Below, in pieces: positions 17,676 to 26,790 of a DNA stretch of 64,000 nt (within the stretch, counting starts at the first letter, position 1; each line of letters opens with the position of its first letter). The notes beneath the pieces are model-generated. The model saw only the letters and a list, made by a program, of their open reading frames with translations. It made no database searches and was not told the origin of the DNA. Made by a program: the position numbers and the translations under genes. This DNA comes from Duodenibacillus intestinigallinarum (GTDB taxonomy: Bacteria > Pseudomonadota > Gammaproteobacteria > Burkholderiales > Burkholderiaceae_F), in the NCBI GenBank assembly GCA_019117105.1, contig DXAH01000047.1:84302-148301 (forward strand), given 5' to 3'.

Positions 17676-18509
17676 ATGGCTACAGAAGGAGCACTTAGCT
17701 CAACCGGATACATGCTTCACCACCTGACGCATAATGCCTCCGGCAAGATGCAGTCAATCATTGACTTTTCGGTCATCAACTACGACACCATCTTCTTCTC
17801 TATCCTCATGCTTGTTGTTTCGCTGTGGTTGCTTCGCCGCGCCGCAAAGAATGCGACGAGCGGTGTGCCGGGCAAGTTCCAGTGCGCCGTTGAAATGCTT
17901 GTGGATATGGTGGAAGAACAGAGTAAATCGATTGTGCACGGCGATCGTACCTTTATCGCTCCCTGTGCATTGACGGTTTTCGTCTGGGTCGTGCTGATGA
18001 ATGCAATCGACTTGGTTCCTGTCGACTTGCTGCCCGCTATCGCTGGTCTTTTCGGCATCCACTACTTGCGTCCGCTGCCGACGGCAGACTTGAATGGCAC
18101 GATGGGTATCTCCATCGCCGTGCTTCTCCTGAGTCTGTACTACGGCTTTAAGATTAAAGGTGCAGGCGGTTGGTTCCACGAGCTGTTCTCGGCTCCGTTC
18201 GGCAACCACTTCCTGTTGTGGCCCTTTAACTGTGCATTGAATATCATTGAGTATCTTGCTAAGACCGTCAGTCTCGGCATGCGACTCTTTGGCAACATGT
18301 ACGCAGGTGAACTGCTCTTCTTCCTGATCGCTCTGCTCGGCGGCTATGCCATGAGCTTCGGCGTGTTCGGGGGCTCGTTGAGCGTGTTCGGCCAGATTTT
18401 TGCCGGCCTTTGCTGGTGGTTGTTCCACATTTTGATCGTTCTGCTTCAGGCGTTCATCATGATGATGCTGACCTTGGTTTACATCGGTCAGGCACATGAC
18501 GGACACTGA
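17676..18509 (+). CDS. atpB: F0F1 ATP synthase subunit a
   Basis: Forms the proton half-channels next to the c-ring. It has 277 residues from ATG 17676, which has AAAGGG upstream; an in-frame TTG at 17670 is less likely. The essential arginine helix is visible in LAKTVSLGMRLFGNMYAGE (the R of GMRLFGN), and the C-terminal helix has LLQAFIMMMLTLVYIGQAHD with the conserved Q residue. Several transmembrane helices span the protein. Second gene of the atp operon. Confidence 0.97.
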   Translation: MATEGALSSTGYMLHHLTHNASGKMQSIIDFSVINYDTIFFSILMLVVSLWLLRRAAKNATSGVPGKFQCAVEMLVDMVEEQSKSIVHGDRTFIAPCALTVFVWVVLMNAIDLVPVDLLPAIAGLFGIHYLRPLPTADLNGTMGISIAVLLLSLYYGFKIKGAGGWFHELFSAPFGNHFLLWPFNCALNIIEYLAKTVSLGMRLFGNMYAGELLFFLIALLGGYAMSFGVFGGSLSVFGQIFAGLCWWLFHILIVLLQAFIMMMLTLVYIGQAHDGH

Positions 18510-18576
18510 CAGATATTTTTTCCTTTTCCTAACTTTCTCTTTTCATTCCTAACTGGAAAAACTTAAGGAGTTTGCA

Positions 18577-18819
18577 ATGACCAACGTTGCTATGGTTGCC
18601 CTGGCCTCCGGCCTCATTATCGCCTTCGGTGCCATGGGCGCCTGCATTGGCATCGGCATCATGGGTTCTAAGTACCTCGAATCTGCCGCTCGCCAGCCCG
18701 AGCTCATGAACACCCTTCAGACGAAGATGTTCCTGCTCGCCGGCCTGATCGACGCTGCCTTCCTTATCGGCGTCGGCGTGGCCATGATGTTCGCCTTTGC
18801 CAACCCGTTCGCCGGCTAA
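18577..18819 (+). CDS. atpE: F0F1 ATP synthase subunit c
   Basis: An 80-residue hairpin protein that forms the rotor ring. The proton-binding carboxylate is D59 in LAGLIDAAFLIG, and the glycine-rich first helix is GAMGACIGIGIMGSKYLES. The loop ARQPEL contains the conserved RQP contact with the central stalk. The Na+-binding ligand set of sodium-dependent rings is absent, so proton coupling is expected. It has a strong Shine-Dalgarno AAGGAG and a 67-bp upstream gap, consistent with high translation. Confidence 0.97.
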   Translation: MTNVAMVALASGLIIAFGAMGACIGIGIMGSKYLESAARQPELMNTLQTKMFLLAGLIDAAFLIGVGVAMMFAFANPFAG

Positions 18820-18954
18820 TCCCGGTTTGAAGGATCGAAGCACAAGGCTCGATCCAATACCGTCTATTTTTAATTGACGTTGCCGCGAACACCTTGACGG
18901 CGGAGGCTACAAGCTGATCCGCCGCTGGGGTGTGCGGCAAAAACGGGGTTGACA

Positions 18955-19425
18955 ATGAACATTAATGCCTCTCTGTTTGTACAGATGGTGGTGTTCTTCA
19001 TCGGATGCTGGATCACGATGAAGTTCATCTGGCCGCCTTTGATCAAAGCGATCGAAGAACGCCAAAACAAGATCGCTCAGGGTCTTGCCGCTGCCGACAA
19101 GAGCAACGAAGCTCTTGCCGAAGCCCAGGCCAAGGGCCGCGAGATCGAAGCAGAAGCACGTGCTCATGCGACGACCATCGTCTCTGACGGTGAAAAGCGC
19201 GGCGCAGCGATCGTTGAAAATGCCAAGGAACGCGCCCAGGCCGAAGCCGATCGCATCATTGCGAGCGCCAAGGCTGAGGCCGCACAGGAAATGCAGCGTG
19301 CTCGCGAACAGCTTCGTGACGAAGTTGCAGCACTCGCTGTTGCCGGTGCCGAGCAGATTCTTGCTCGCGAAGTGGACAAGTCCGTCCACGCACAGCTTCT
19401 TGAACAACTTAAGGCGAAGCTCTAA
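18955..19425 (+). CDS. atpF: F0F1 ATP synthase subunit b
   Basis: Peripheral-stalk subunit, 156 residues from ATG 18955 (MNINASLFVQM); TTG at 18949 would add two residues. One N-terminal transmembrane helix (about residues 4-26, FVQMVVFFIGCWITMKFIWPP) is followed by a long charged, alanine-rich coiled coil typical of subunit b. It ends LKAKL and atpH starts 2 bp later. Single-copy b, as in non-photosynthetic bacteria. Confidence 0.96.
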   Translation: MNINASLFVQMVVFFIGCWITMKFIWPPLIKAIEERQNKIAQGLAAADKSNEALAEAQAKGREIEAEARAHATTIVSDGEKRGAAIVENAKERAQAEADRIIASAKAEAAQEMQRAREQLRDEVAALAVAGAEQILAREVDKSVHAQLLEQLKAKL

Positions 19426-19427
19426 TC

Positions 19428-19976
19428 ATGGCTGAACTTTCGACGATTGCCCGCCCTTACGCTCAAGGCCTCTGGAAGGCTCTTGCAGACCGTGGGGACA
19501 CCGCGCAGGCCGCTGAGATTGAGCAGTCGCTCTTTGCTCTCAGCTCTGCGGTTTCCGAACCGCAGGTTGCCGAACTCGTGTCCGATCCTAAGGTGACCGA
19601 TGACCAGATGTATGACCTGCTTGCCGGGTCGATCGGCGAGGAGGCTCCCTCCCAGCTGAAAGGCCTTCTGCGCACAGTCATCGAAAATGGTCGTCTCTGT
19701 GCTTTGCCCGAGATCGCCGCGCAGTTCCGTGCGCTTAAAAACGAATCCGAAGGTGTCGCTGACGCCTACATCGAGTCCGCCTACGCGCTTACCAAGAAGG
19801 ACGTCGACCAGCTTGTCAAAGCTCTTAGCCAGAAGTTCCCCGGAGTGACGCTCCGCCCTGAAGTGTCCATCAACAAGGATCTCATCGGCGGTGTCAGCAT
19901 CCGTGTTGGAGACCAAGTGCTTGACGGTTCGGTTCGTGCGCGTCTTGCGCAGATGAAGGCGGCGCTCACCGCATAA
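19428..19976 (+). CDS. atpH: F0F1 ATP synthase subunit delta
   Basis: Connects the peripheral stalk to the top of the F1 hexamer. The 182-residue protein starts MAELSTIARPYAQGLWKAL, matching the conserved delta N terminus (A-x-P-Y-A-x-A), and ends with the family segment LIGGVSIRVGDQVLDGSVRARL. It lies between atpF and atpA with short spacers. Confidence 0.96.
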   Translation: MAELSTIARPYAQGLWKALADRGDTAQAAEIEQSLFALSSAVSEPQVAELVSDPKVTDDQMYDLLAGSIGEEAPSQLKGLLRTVIENGRLCALPEIAAQFRALKNESEGVADAYIESAYALTKKDVDQLVKALSQKFPGVTLRPEVSINKDLIGGVSIRVGDQVLDGSVRARLAQMKAALTA

Positions 19977-19993
19977 ATTTCGGAGCTCTAAGA

Positions 19994-21535
19994 ATGCAAC
20001 TTAATCCTAGTGAAATCAGCGAACTGCTGAAGCAGCGAATCGAAGGCCTCGGGGTTTCGGCTGATCTCCGTACCCAGGGCACCGTGGTTTCGGTGACTGA
20101 CGGTATTTGCCGCGTGCACGGTCTTCACGACGTGATGCAGGGCGAAATGCTGGAATTCCCCGGCAATACCTATGGCCTCGCGCTTAACCTTGAACGTGAT
20201 TCCGTCGGTGCCGTTATTCTCGGCAACTACGAACACATTTCCGAAGGCGATACGGTCAAGACCACCGGTCGCATCCTTTCCGTTCCCGTCGGTCCGGCCC
20301 TGATCGGCCGCGTGGTGAACGCGCTCGGCCAGCCGATCGATGGCAAGGGCCCGATCGCTACTGACGAATTCGACGTGGTTGAAAAGGTTGCTCCCGGCGT
20401 TATCGATCGTCAGTCCGTGAGCCAGCCTGTTCAGACGGGTCTGAAGTCTGTTGACGCCATGATCCCGATTGGCCGTGGCCAGCGTGAATTGATCATCGGC
20501 GACCGCCAGACCGGTAAGACGGCTATCGCCATCGATACGATCATTAACCAGAAGGGCAAGGACCTGATCTGCGTTTACGTGGCTATCGGCCAGAAGGCCT
20601 CCACGATCGCTAACGTGGTGCGTCAGCTCGAAGAGCACGGCGCTATGGAATACACCATCATCGTGGCTGCTACGGCTTCCGAATCCGCCGCTCTGCAGTA
20701 CATCGCTCCCTACGCGGGCGCCACGATGGGCGAGTACTTCCGTGACCGCGGTCAGGACAGCCTGATCGTCTACGACGACTTGACCAAGCAGGCCTGGGCT
20801 TATCGCCAGATTTCCCTGCTGCTGCGTCGTCCGCCTGGACGCGAAGCCTATCCCGGCGACGTGTTCTACCTGCACTCCCGTCTGCTCGAACGCGCCGCTC
20901 GCGTGAACCCGGCTTATGTCGAACGCTTCACGAAGGGTGCTGTCAAGGGCAAGACGGGTTCGATGACCGCTCTGCCGATCATTGAAACGCAGGCCGGTGA
21001 CGTGACCGCCTTCGTTCCGACGAACGTGATTTCTATTACCGACGGCCAGATCTTCTTGGAAACCGACTTGTTCAACGCCGGTGTCCGTCCTGCTATCAAC
21101 CCCGGCATCTCGGTGTCTCGTGTGGGTGGCGCAGCTCAGACCAAGATCATCAAGAAGCTCGGCGGCGGTGTGCGTCTGGCCCTGGCTCAGTATCGTGAAC
21201 TGGCTGCATTTGCTCAGTTCGCCAGCGACCTTGACGAAGCCACCCGCAAGCAGCTTGAACGCGGCCGTGTGGTGACCGAACTCATGAAGCAGCCCCAGTA
21301 CCAGCCGTTGCAGGTTTGGGAAGAAGCTGTGACGTTGTACGCTGTTGAAATGGGTGCATTTGACGACGTGGCCGTTAAGGACGCTCTCAAGTGCGAACGC
21401 GCCATGCGTGAATACCTGCAGCAGCACCACGCCGATCTGGTTGAACGCATCGAGCAGAAGAAGGAGCTGTCCAAGGAAGACGGCGCCATCATGAAGTCTG
21501 CTATCGAAGAGTTCAAGAAGAACGGTGCGTGGTAA
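19994..21535 (+). CDS. atpA: F0F1 ATP synthase subunit alpha
   Basis: Non-catalytic nucleotide-binding subunit of F1, 513 residues as is usual. Walker A is GDRQTGKTA, with IGRGQRELIIGDR before it. DSLIVYDDLTKQAWAYRQ and the signature PAINPGISVSRVGGAAQ are intact. Codon use is strongly biased towards C-ending codons, as expected for a highly expressed gene. A 513-codon open frame lies antisense to it but is a codon-bias shadow. Confidence 0.98.
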   Translation: MQLNPSEISELLKQRIEGLGVSADLRTQGTVVSVTDGICRVHGLHDVMQGEMLEFPGNTYGLALNLERDSVGAVILGNYEHISEGDTVKTTGRILSVPVGPALIGRVVNALGQPIDGKGPIATDEFDVVEKVAPGVIDRQSVSQPVQTGLKSVDAMIPIGRGQRELIIGDRQTGKTAIAIDTIINQKGKDLICVYVAIGQKASTIANVVRQLEEHGAMEYTIIVAATASESAALQYIAPYAGATMGEYFRDRGQDSLIVYDDLTKQAWAYRQISLLLRRPPGREAYPGDVFYLHSRLLERAARVNPAYVERFTKGAVKGKTGSMTALPIIETQAGDVTAFVPTNVISITDGQIFLETDLFNAGVRPAINPGISVSRVGGAAQTKIIKKLGGGVRLALAQYRELAAFAQFASDLDEATRKQLERGRVVTELMKQPQYQPLQVWEEAVTLYAVEMGAFDDVAVKDALKCERAMREYLQQHHADLVERIEQKKELSKEDGAIMKSAIEEFKKNGAW

Positions 21536-21564
21536 TCGGCACCAACACACTCTGAGAGGACCAC

Positions 21565-22449
21565 ATGCCTAGTACAAAGGAAATTCGCGGAAAGATCAAG
21601 AGCGTGCAGAACACGCGCAAGATCACCAAGGCGATGGAGATGGTTGCGGCCTCGAAGATGCGTAAGGCTCAGGATCGTATGCGCGCAGCCCGCCCGTATG
21701 CCGACAAGGTGCGCAATATCATTGCGCATCTTGCAAGTGCACGTGCGGACTACAGCCATCCGTTCCTCGTCAAGCACAAGGTTCAGACCGGTAAGGCCGC
21801 GCTCATCATGGTGACCACGGACAAGGGTCTGGCCGGTGCGCTGAATACGAACATTCAGCGACAGGTTCTGCACAAGGCAGCCGAACTTCGCGAACAGGGC
21901 GTAACGCTGCAGGTGACGGCCATTGGTAACAAGGCTGTCGCATTTTGCGGCCACGCCGGTCTCGAAGTGGTGAGCCAGGCTGTTCAGCTGGGCGATCATC
22001 CCCAGCTCGAACGCCTCCTGGGTGCCATCCGCGTACAGCTCGATGCTTACGCGCAGGGCAAGGTTGATTGCGTGTACCTCGCTTACTCGCGCTTTATCAA
22101 CGCGATGAAGCAGGAACCTGTCATTGAGCAGCTTTTGCCGCTTACCGACGACAAGCTCGCATCCCTCGGGGAAAAACCGCATGCGTATTCGTGGGACTAT
22201 ATCTACGAACCGAATGCGCAGACCGTGCTCGACGAATTGCTCAAGCGCTACGTCGAAGCTTTGATTTATTCGTCGGTTGCAGAAAACATGGCTTCCGAGC
22301 AGTCTGCCCGTATGGTGGCCATGAAGGCCGCTTCGGACAACGCCAAGAAGCTGATCGGTGAACTGCAGCTCGTCTATAACAAGACCCGTCAGGCCGGCAT
22401 TACGAAGGAAATCACCGAAATCGTCGGTGGTGCCGCCGCCGTGTCTTAA
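21565..22449 (+). CDS. atpG: F0F1 ATP synthase subunit gamma
   Basis: Central rotor shaft. The 294 residues start with the conserved MPSTKEIRGKIKSVQNTRKI and TKAMEMVAASKMRKAQ. The C terminus has the family signature YNKTRQAGITKEITEIVGGA. N- and C-terminal helices form the coiled-coil shaft. It is preceded by GAGAGGACCAC, a good ribosome-binding site. Confidence 0.97.
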   Translation: MPSTKEIRGKIKSVQNTRKITKAMEMVAASKMRKAQDRMRAARPYADKVRNIIAHLASARADYSHPFLVKHKVQTGKAALIMVTTDKGLAGALNTNIQRQVLHKAAELREQGVTLQVTAIGNKAVAFCGHAGLEVVSQAVQLGDHPQLERLLGAIRVQLDAYAQGKVDCVYLAYSRFINAMKQEPVIEQLLPLTDDKLASLGEKPHAYSWDYIYEPNAQTVLDELLKRYVEALIYSSVAENMASEQSARMVAMKAASDNAKKLIGELQLVYNKTRQAGITKEITEIVGGAAAVS

Positions 22450-22479
22450 GAAACAGATTTGAATACCGAGGAAAAACCA

Positions 22480-23883
22480 ATGAGTATCGGACAAATCGTT
22501 CAGGTCATCGGCGCTGTGGTGGACGTTGAATTCCCCCGCGACGCGATGCCGAAGGTTTATGACGCTCTTATCCTTGAACAGGATGAGAACAATACCCTGG
22601 CCGAAGCCGGCCTGACTTTTGAAGTGCAGCAGCAGCTGGGCGACGGCGTGGTGCGCACCATTGCCATGGGCTCGTCCGAAGGTCTGCAGCGCGGCATGAA
22701 GGTTCGCTCGACCGGTGCCGGCATCTCCGTGCCGGTCGGTCACAAGACCCTCGGCCGCATCATGGACGTGCTCGGCCGTCCCATTGATGACTGCGGTCCC
22801 ATCGGCGAAGATGAACGCCGCACGATCCATCGTGAAGCTCCTAAGTTCGACGAACTGAGCCCGTCCGTGGATCTGCTCGAAACCGGCATTAAGGTTATTG
22901 ACCTGATCTGCCCGTTCGCCAAGGGTGGCAAGATCGGTCTGTTCGGCGGTGCCGGTGTGGGCAAGACCGTCAACATGATGGAACTCATCAACAACATCGC
23001 TAAGGCTTACGGTGGCTACTCCGTGTTTGCCGGTGTCGGTGAACGTACCCGTGAAGGTAACGACTTCTACCACGAAATGGAAGAGTCCAAGGTTCTCGAC
23101 AAGGTGGCCATGGTGTTCGGTCAGATGAACGAACCGCCGGGCAACCGTCTGCGTGTTGCTCTGACGGGTCTGACGATGGCTGAAGCTTTCCGTGACGAAG
23201 GCCGCGACATCCTGCTCTTTATCGACAACATCTACCGTTACACCCTTGCCGGTACCGAAGTGTCCGCTTTGCTCGGCCGTATGCCTTCCGCTGTGGGCTA
23301 CCAGCCGACGCTGGCCGAAGAAATGGGCAAGCTGCAGGAACGAATCACTTCCACGAAGACGGGTTCCATTACCTCGATTCAGGCTGTTTACGTTCCCGCT
23401 GACGACTTGACTGACCCGTCCCCGGCTACCACCTTCAGCCACTTGGACGCCACCGTCGTGTTGAGCCGTGACATTGCTGCTCTGGGTATCTACCCGGCCG
23501 TTGACCCGCTCGACTCCACGTCCCGTCAGGTCGACCCCAACATCATCGGCGAAGAACACTACACGGTCGCCCGCCGCGTTCAGGAAACGCTGCAGAAGTA
23601 CAAGGAATTGCGCGACATCATCGCAATTCTCGGTATGGACGAACTGTCGCCGGAAGACAAGCTGGCCGTGACGCGCGCTCGTAAGATCCAGCGCTTCCTG
23701 TCCCAGCCCTTCCACGTGGCCGAAGTGTTCACGGGCTCGCCCGGTAAGTACGTTCCGCTCAAGGAAACGATCCGTGGCTTCAAGATGATTGTTGACGGCG
23801 AATGCGATCAGCTGCCGGAACAGGCCTTCTACATGGTCGGCACGATTGACGAAGCCTTCGAAAAGGCTAAGACGATCAAGTAA
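22480..23883 (+). CDS. atpD: F0F1 ATP synthase subunit beta
   Basis: Catalytic subunit of F1, 467 residues from ATG 22480 with GAGGA upstream; the in-frame start at 22459 is not family-like. Walker A is GGAGVGKTV, the catalytic-glutamate loop is GERTREGNDFYHEM, and Walker B precedes DNIYRYTLAGTEVSALLGRM. The ATP synthase signature PAVDPLDSTSR is present. It is 31 bp downstream of atpG. Confidence 0.98.
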   Translation: MSIGQIVQVIGAVVDVEFPRDAMPKVYDALILEQDENNTLAEAGLTFEVQQQLGDGVVRTIAMGSSEGLQRGMKVRSTGAGISVPVGHKTLGRIMDVLGRPIDDCGPIGEDERRTIHREAPKFDELSPSVDLLETGIKVIDLICPFAKGGKIGLFGGAGVGKTVNMMELINNIAKAYGGYSVFAGVGERTREGNDFYHEMEESKVLDKVAMVFGQMNEPPGNRLRVALTGLTMAEAFRDEGRDILLFIDNIYRYTLAGTEVSALLGRMPSAVGYQPTLAEEMGKLQERITSTKTGSITSIQAVYVPADDLTDPSPATTFSHLDATVVLSRDIAALGIYPAVDPLDSTSRQVDPNIIGEEHYTVARRVQETLQKYKELRDIIAILGMDELSPEDKLAVTRARKIQRFLSQPFHVAEVFTGSPGKYVPLKETIRGFKMIVDGECDQLPEQAFYMVGTIDEAFEKAKTIK

Positions 23884-23968
23884 TTCCGGCTCACTGCACC
23901 TGCGGAGGACAGCGTAAAAGCGACTCTCCGCAGTGCACCGGCATCAAGCCGTTTTAACGGAGCAATCT

Positions 23969-24379
23969 ATGGCTACGATTTTTGTTGACGTCGTCAGCGC
24001 AGAAGAGTCCATCTTCTCCGGGGAAGCCAGCTTTGTGGCTCTGCCCGGTCAGGAAGGCGAGCTCGGCATTCTGCCCGGACACGTTCCTCTGCTTACCCGC
24101 ATTCGTCCCGGTGCCGTGCGCATCACGACGACGGAAGGAACGCAGGAAAACGTGTTCGTCGCAGGCGGCATCCTTGAGGTGCAGCCCGACCGCGTGACTG
24201 TTCTGGCCGACACGGCCATCCGCAGCAAGGATCTTGATGAAGCCAAGGCGAAGCAGGCGCTCGAAGAAGCGAAGCTTCACCGCGCCAAGGCGCAGAGCAA
24301 CATGGAGATTGCCAAGCTCGAAGCGACCATGGCAGCACTGGCTGCACAGATCGCCTACATCAAGCGCATGCGTCACTAA
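23969..24379 (+). CDS. atpC: F0F1 ATP synthase subunit epsilon
   Basis: Regulatory rotor subunit, 136 residues from ATG 23969 with CGGAG upstream. The beta-sandwich domain has the family motif GQEGELGILPGHVPLLTRI, and two C-terminal helices (residues about 88-136) can adopt the inhibitory extended form. It is the last gene of the atp operon and is followed by terminator hairpins. Confidence 0.97.
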   Translation: MATIFVDVVSAEESIFSGEASFVALPGQEGELGILPGHVPLLTRIRPGAVRITTTEGTQENVFVAGGILEVQPDRVTVLADTAIRSKDLDEAKAKQALEEAKLHRAKAQSNMEIAKLEATMAALAAQIAYIKRMRH

Positions 24380-24399
24380 CCGTGTGCTTCGGCGTGAAG

Positions 24400-24481
24400 A
24401 CGCCTTGCTTGGAGAAGCGGCCTTTTCAAGGCGTGACCTCATTTTTATGAGGGCGCGTCGGCGAAAAGGCCGTTTTTCTTT
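24400..24481 (+). terminator. Tandem hairpins terminating the atp operon
   Basis: Three consecutive stems follow atpC: ACGCCTTG/CAAGGCGT (24400-24407, 24427-24434), CCTCAT/ATGAGG (24437-24442, 24447-24452) and CGGC/GCCG (24459-24462, 24469-24472). The last is followed by TTTTTCTTTT, giving a rho-independent terminator. Confidence 0.7.
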
Positions 24482-24579
24482 TGTCCGTCGCCTGACTGCC
24501 TCAAGTTTGCGCTAGGATTCGAAGGACAGCCGCCGATGCGCGGCACCTTGATGGAATTGATATGGAAAGGAGCATCTCG

Positions 24580-24996
24580 ATGGATGCACAAGAATTTACG
24601 GATGTGATTCAGGTTTGCACCGACGGCAGCAGCTTGTCCGAAAAGGGCGTGACGACGGCCGTGGAGCTTGCAAAAACGCTCGGTCTGCCTCTGCTTGGCA
24701 TGACGGTTGTCAAGGGGGATGCTCCCGAAAACGGTCTGGAAGGCGAACCTCAGGAGGTGCGCGACCGCTTGCAGACCATCGCTGAAGAAGCGCAGGCCGC
24801 CGGTATTCCCTATTTGATTTTGGCCGAACACGCCGCTACCCCGCACGAGGGCATTCTGAGCGTGGCCATGCGCTACGATGCTCGTTTTATCGTGATGGCG
24901 AGCCGCGGTCTGGGCTCTCTCGGCAGTCTCTTCCTGGGGTCCGAAACGCAAAAGACCCTTGCCGAGGCCGATCGTCCCGTGTTGGTGATCCGTTAA
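24580..24996 (+). CDS. Universal stress protein (UspA family)
   Basis: A 138-residue single-domain USP. The ATP-binding-type motif is visible near the C terminus: MASRGLGSLGSLFLGSETQ, which fits G-x2-G-x9-G-(S/T), followed by ADRPVLVIR. The N terminus is IQVCTDGSSLSEKGVTTAVE with the conserved DGS. ATG 24580 has AAGGAG eight bases upstream, which favours it over ATG 24562. The stop codon shares TTAA with the stop of the convergent yggU. Cellular role of this paralogue cannot be told from sequence. Confidence 0.9.
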   Translation: MDAQEFTDVIQVCTDGSSLSEKGVTTAVELAKTLGLPLLGMTVVKGDAPENGLEGEPQEVRDRLQTIAEEAQAAGIPYLILAEHAATPHEGILSVAMRYDARFIVMASRGLGSLGSLFLGSETQKTLAEADRPVLVIR

Positions 24997-25349
24997 TTTT
25001 CTTCGGGACTCAACGCTTTCAACACTGCCTCGGGCGCAACACCGGAGATGCGAACCCGCTTATCCCGACTGGTTTCGCCCGAGATCAGCGTCACGCCGGA
25101 TTTAGCTGTGCCGATTTTCTTAGCGAGGAACGCGCACAATTTGGCGTTAGCTTTGCCATCGACGGGAGGCGCCGCAAGCGCCACTTTCAGCTTGTTGTCG
25201 AAGATACCCGCAACGGCGTCCTTTTTGGCGCCGGGACGCGCGTGAACGTTCACGACAACGCCTCCATCTGCCTCTCTTAACCAAGAACAAAGGTTAGGTG
25301 TGCGAGAATCCGTGCTTTCTCGGACGCTTTGTACAGAATTTTTTGCCAT
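24993..25349 (-). CDS. DUF167 (YggU) family protein
   Basis: A 118-residue protein with the DUF167/YggU core VVNVHARPGAKKDAVAGI and VALAAPPVDGKANAKLCAFL, then RDKRVRISGVAPEAV. The family is widespread but of unknown function. The ATG at 25349 sits in CATG and overlaps the hemE ATG on the opposite strand, so the two genes are divergent with overlapping start codons. The first 25 residues are not conserved; the true start may be elsewhere, but no better start is visible. An alternative at 25385 adds 12 residues. Confidence 0.85.
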   Translation of the reverse strand: MAKNSVQSVRESTDSRTPNLCSWLREADGGVVVNVHARPGAKKDAVAGIFDNKLKVALAAPPVDGKANAKLCAFLAKKIGTAKSGVTLISGETSRDKRVRISGVAPEAVLKALSPEEN

Positions 25350-26418
25350 GAAACCGATCAACGACACTTTTTTGCGTGCGCTCAAGCGCGAACATACCGA
25401 CTATACCCCGTTGTGGCTGATGCGTCAGGCCGGCCGCTACCTGCCTGAGTACAACGCCACGCGCGCACGCCTCGGGTCGTTCCTCGCTTTGGCCAAGTGT
25501 CCTGAAGCGGCTTGCGAAGTGACGCTGCAGCCCGTGGATCGTTATGGTCTCGACGCTGCCATTCTTTTCTCCGACATTCTTACGGTTCCCGATGCTATGG
25601 GACTCGGCCTGAGCTTTGTGGCCGGCGAAGGCCCCGTTTTTGCCAAGCCCGTGCAAAGCGAAGAAGCTGTCAACGCGCTGTATGTGCCCGATATTGAAGA
25701 CAGCCTCGGCTATGTCACCGAAGCCGTGCGCGTGATCCGCCGCGAACTTAACAACCGCGTGCCGCTGATCGGCTTTTCCGGTTCTCCCTTCACTCTGGCT
25801 TGCTATATGGTTGAAGGCGGCAGCTCCAAGGATTTCGCAACGATCAAGAAGATGATGTATTCGCGTCCGGATCTGTTGCACCGCATTCTGGATGTCAATG
25901 CTCGTGCCGTTACGGCATACCTCAACGCCCAGATTCAGGCGGGCGCTCAGGCCGTTCAGATTTTCGACACTTGGGGCGGCGCTCTGGCCGACGGCTACTT
26001 TGAGGAATTCAGTCTGAAGTACATGAAGCAGATCGTCGACGGTCTCATTCGAGAAAACGACGGCGAGAAGGTCCCGGTGATCCTTTTTACCAAGGGAGGC
26101 GGTTTGTGGCTCAAGGAAATGGCCGCAACAGGTGCCGACTGCATCGGTCTGGACTGGACGGTGAACCTCACCAAGGCTCGAGCCTGCGTACAGGATACGG
26201 TGGCGCTGCAGGGCAACCTTGATCCGGCAGTGCTTTTTGCCGACGAGACTAGTATCCGTCGTGAAGCGCGCCGCGTAATCGACAGCTTCGGCAAGGTCGG
26301 CAATGGCGGCCATGTCTTTAACCTTGGCCACGGCATCAACCAGCACACCGATCCTGAAGCAGTTCGTATCCTGGTTGACGAAGTGCACAACTACTCGCGT
26401 CAAATGCACGCAGCCTAA
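25348..26418 (+). CDS. hemE: Uroporphyrinogen decarboxylase
   Basis: Converts uroporphyrinogen III to coproporphyrinogen III in haem synthesis. The 356-residue protein starts MKPINDTFLRALKREHTDYT. Both family signatures are present: PLWLMRQAGRYLPEY near the N terminus and GFSGSPFTLACYMVEG about residue 145. Its promoter must lie within the start of yggU, because the start codons overlap. It is followed by a terminator and by the DnaA-box cluster, then priA, the usual neighbour in Burkholderiales. Confidence 0.97.
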   Translation: MKPINDTFLRALKREHTDYTPLWLMRQAGRYLPEYNATRARLGSFLALAKCPEAACEVTLQPVDRYGLDAAILFSDILTVPDAMGLGLSFVAGEGPVFAKPVQSEEAVNALYVPDIEDSLGYVTEAVRVIRRELNNRVPLIGFSGSPFTLACYMVEGGSSKDFATIKKMMYSRPDLLHRILDVNARAVTAYLNAQIQAGAQAVQIFDTWGGALADGYFEEFSLKYMKQIVDGLIRENDGEKVPVILFTKGGGLWLKEMAATGADCIGLDWTVNLTKARACVQDTVALQGNLDPAVLFADETSIRREARRVIDSFGKVGNGGHVFNLGHGINQHTDPEAVRILVDEVHNYSRQMHAA

Positions 26419-26454
26419 GACTCTAGTGGGCAGACTCCCGGCTGCCCCAAGAAG

Positions 26455-26700
26455 TTGTGGAAAAATCGTTTTCCACAAAGTTATCCACAGCTTTGATCAC
26501 AGGTTGTGAAGAAAGAAAAGGCCCTCAAAATGAGGGTCTTTCTTTTGATTCTTGTGTGTAACCTGTTGAATTTAAAGGGAATTGATGTCATCCTATTGAG
26601 ACATCCTTGAACCGGTCTAAAGTGGCTTTATCCCCTGTACGGCTTGGGAAAACAAGTGTTTTCCACACAGTTATCCACAGGCCGAAAGCGGTTGTACACA
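26455..26700. other. Cluster of DnaA boxes between hemE and priA (origin-like region)
   Basis: Perfect TTATCCACA boxes occur at 26481-26489 and 26671-26679. TTTTCCACA boxes occur at 26469-26477, 26659-26667 and, on the minus strand, 26456-26464. A near-match TTGTACACA is at 26692-26700, and TTCTCCACA at 26796-26804 overlaps the priA start. The plus-strand pairs are a repeated module: TTTTCCACA and TTATCCACA with a 3-bp gap, at both ends of a 190-bp interval holding the hemE terminator and a T/A-rich stretch. Resembles an oriC or DnaA-regulatory region. Confidence 0.7.
26512..26546 (+). terminator. hemE terminator
   Basis: Stem CCCTC (26522-26526) with GAGGG (26532-26536), extended by a GAAAAG/CTTTTC-like A-U helix, followed by TCTTTCTTTT. 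It lies inside the DnaA-box cluster, between its two box pairs. Confidence 0.7.
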
Positions 26701-26790
26701 TCCTGCAAGAGACTCTCGCCGACTCTTAAAATTCTTGTTGCCTCAAGACTTAATCGGCAATTGATCCATTTTTTTGCGAACACGTTTTTC

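Noticed and set aside
21214..23715. An 833-codon open frame antisense to atpA, atpG and atpD, and similar long antisense frames (for example 32833-34692, 37444-39141, 19988-21550, 53717-55309)
   Set aside because: They lie exactly opposite strongly conserved genes and are rich in His, Arg, Gln and Val, as expected from reading codon-biased genes backwards; no domain or signal is recognisable.
26644..26790. N-terminal extension of PriA from an upstream TTG
   Set aside because: The 49 extra residues translate the DnaA-box region and do not resemble the PriA N terminus; ATG 26791 fits the family.
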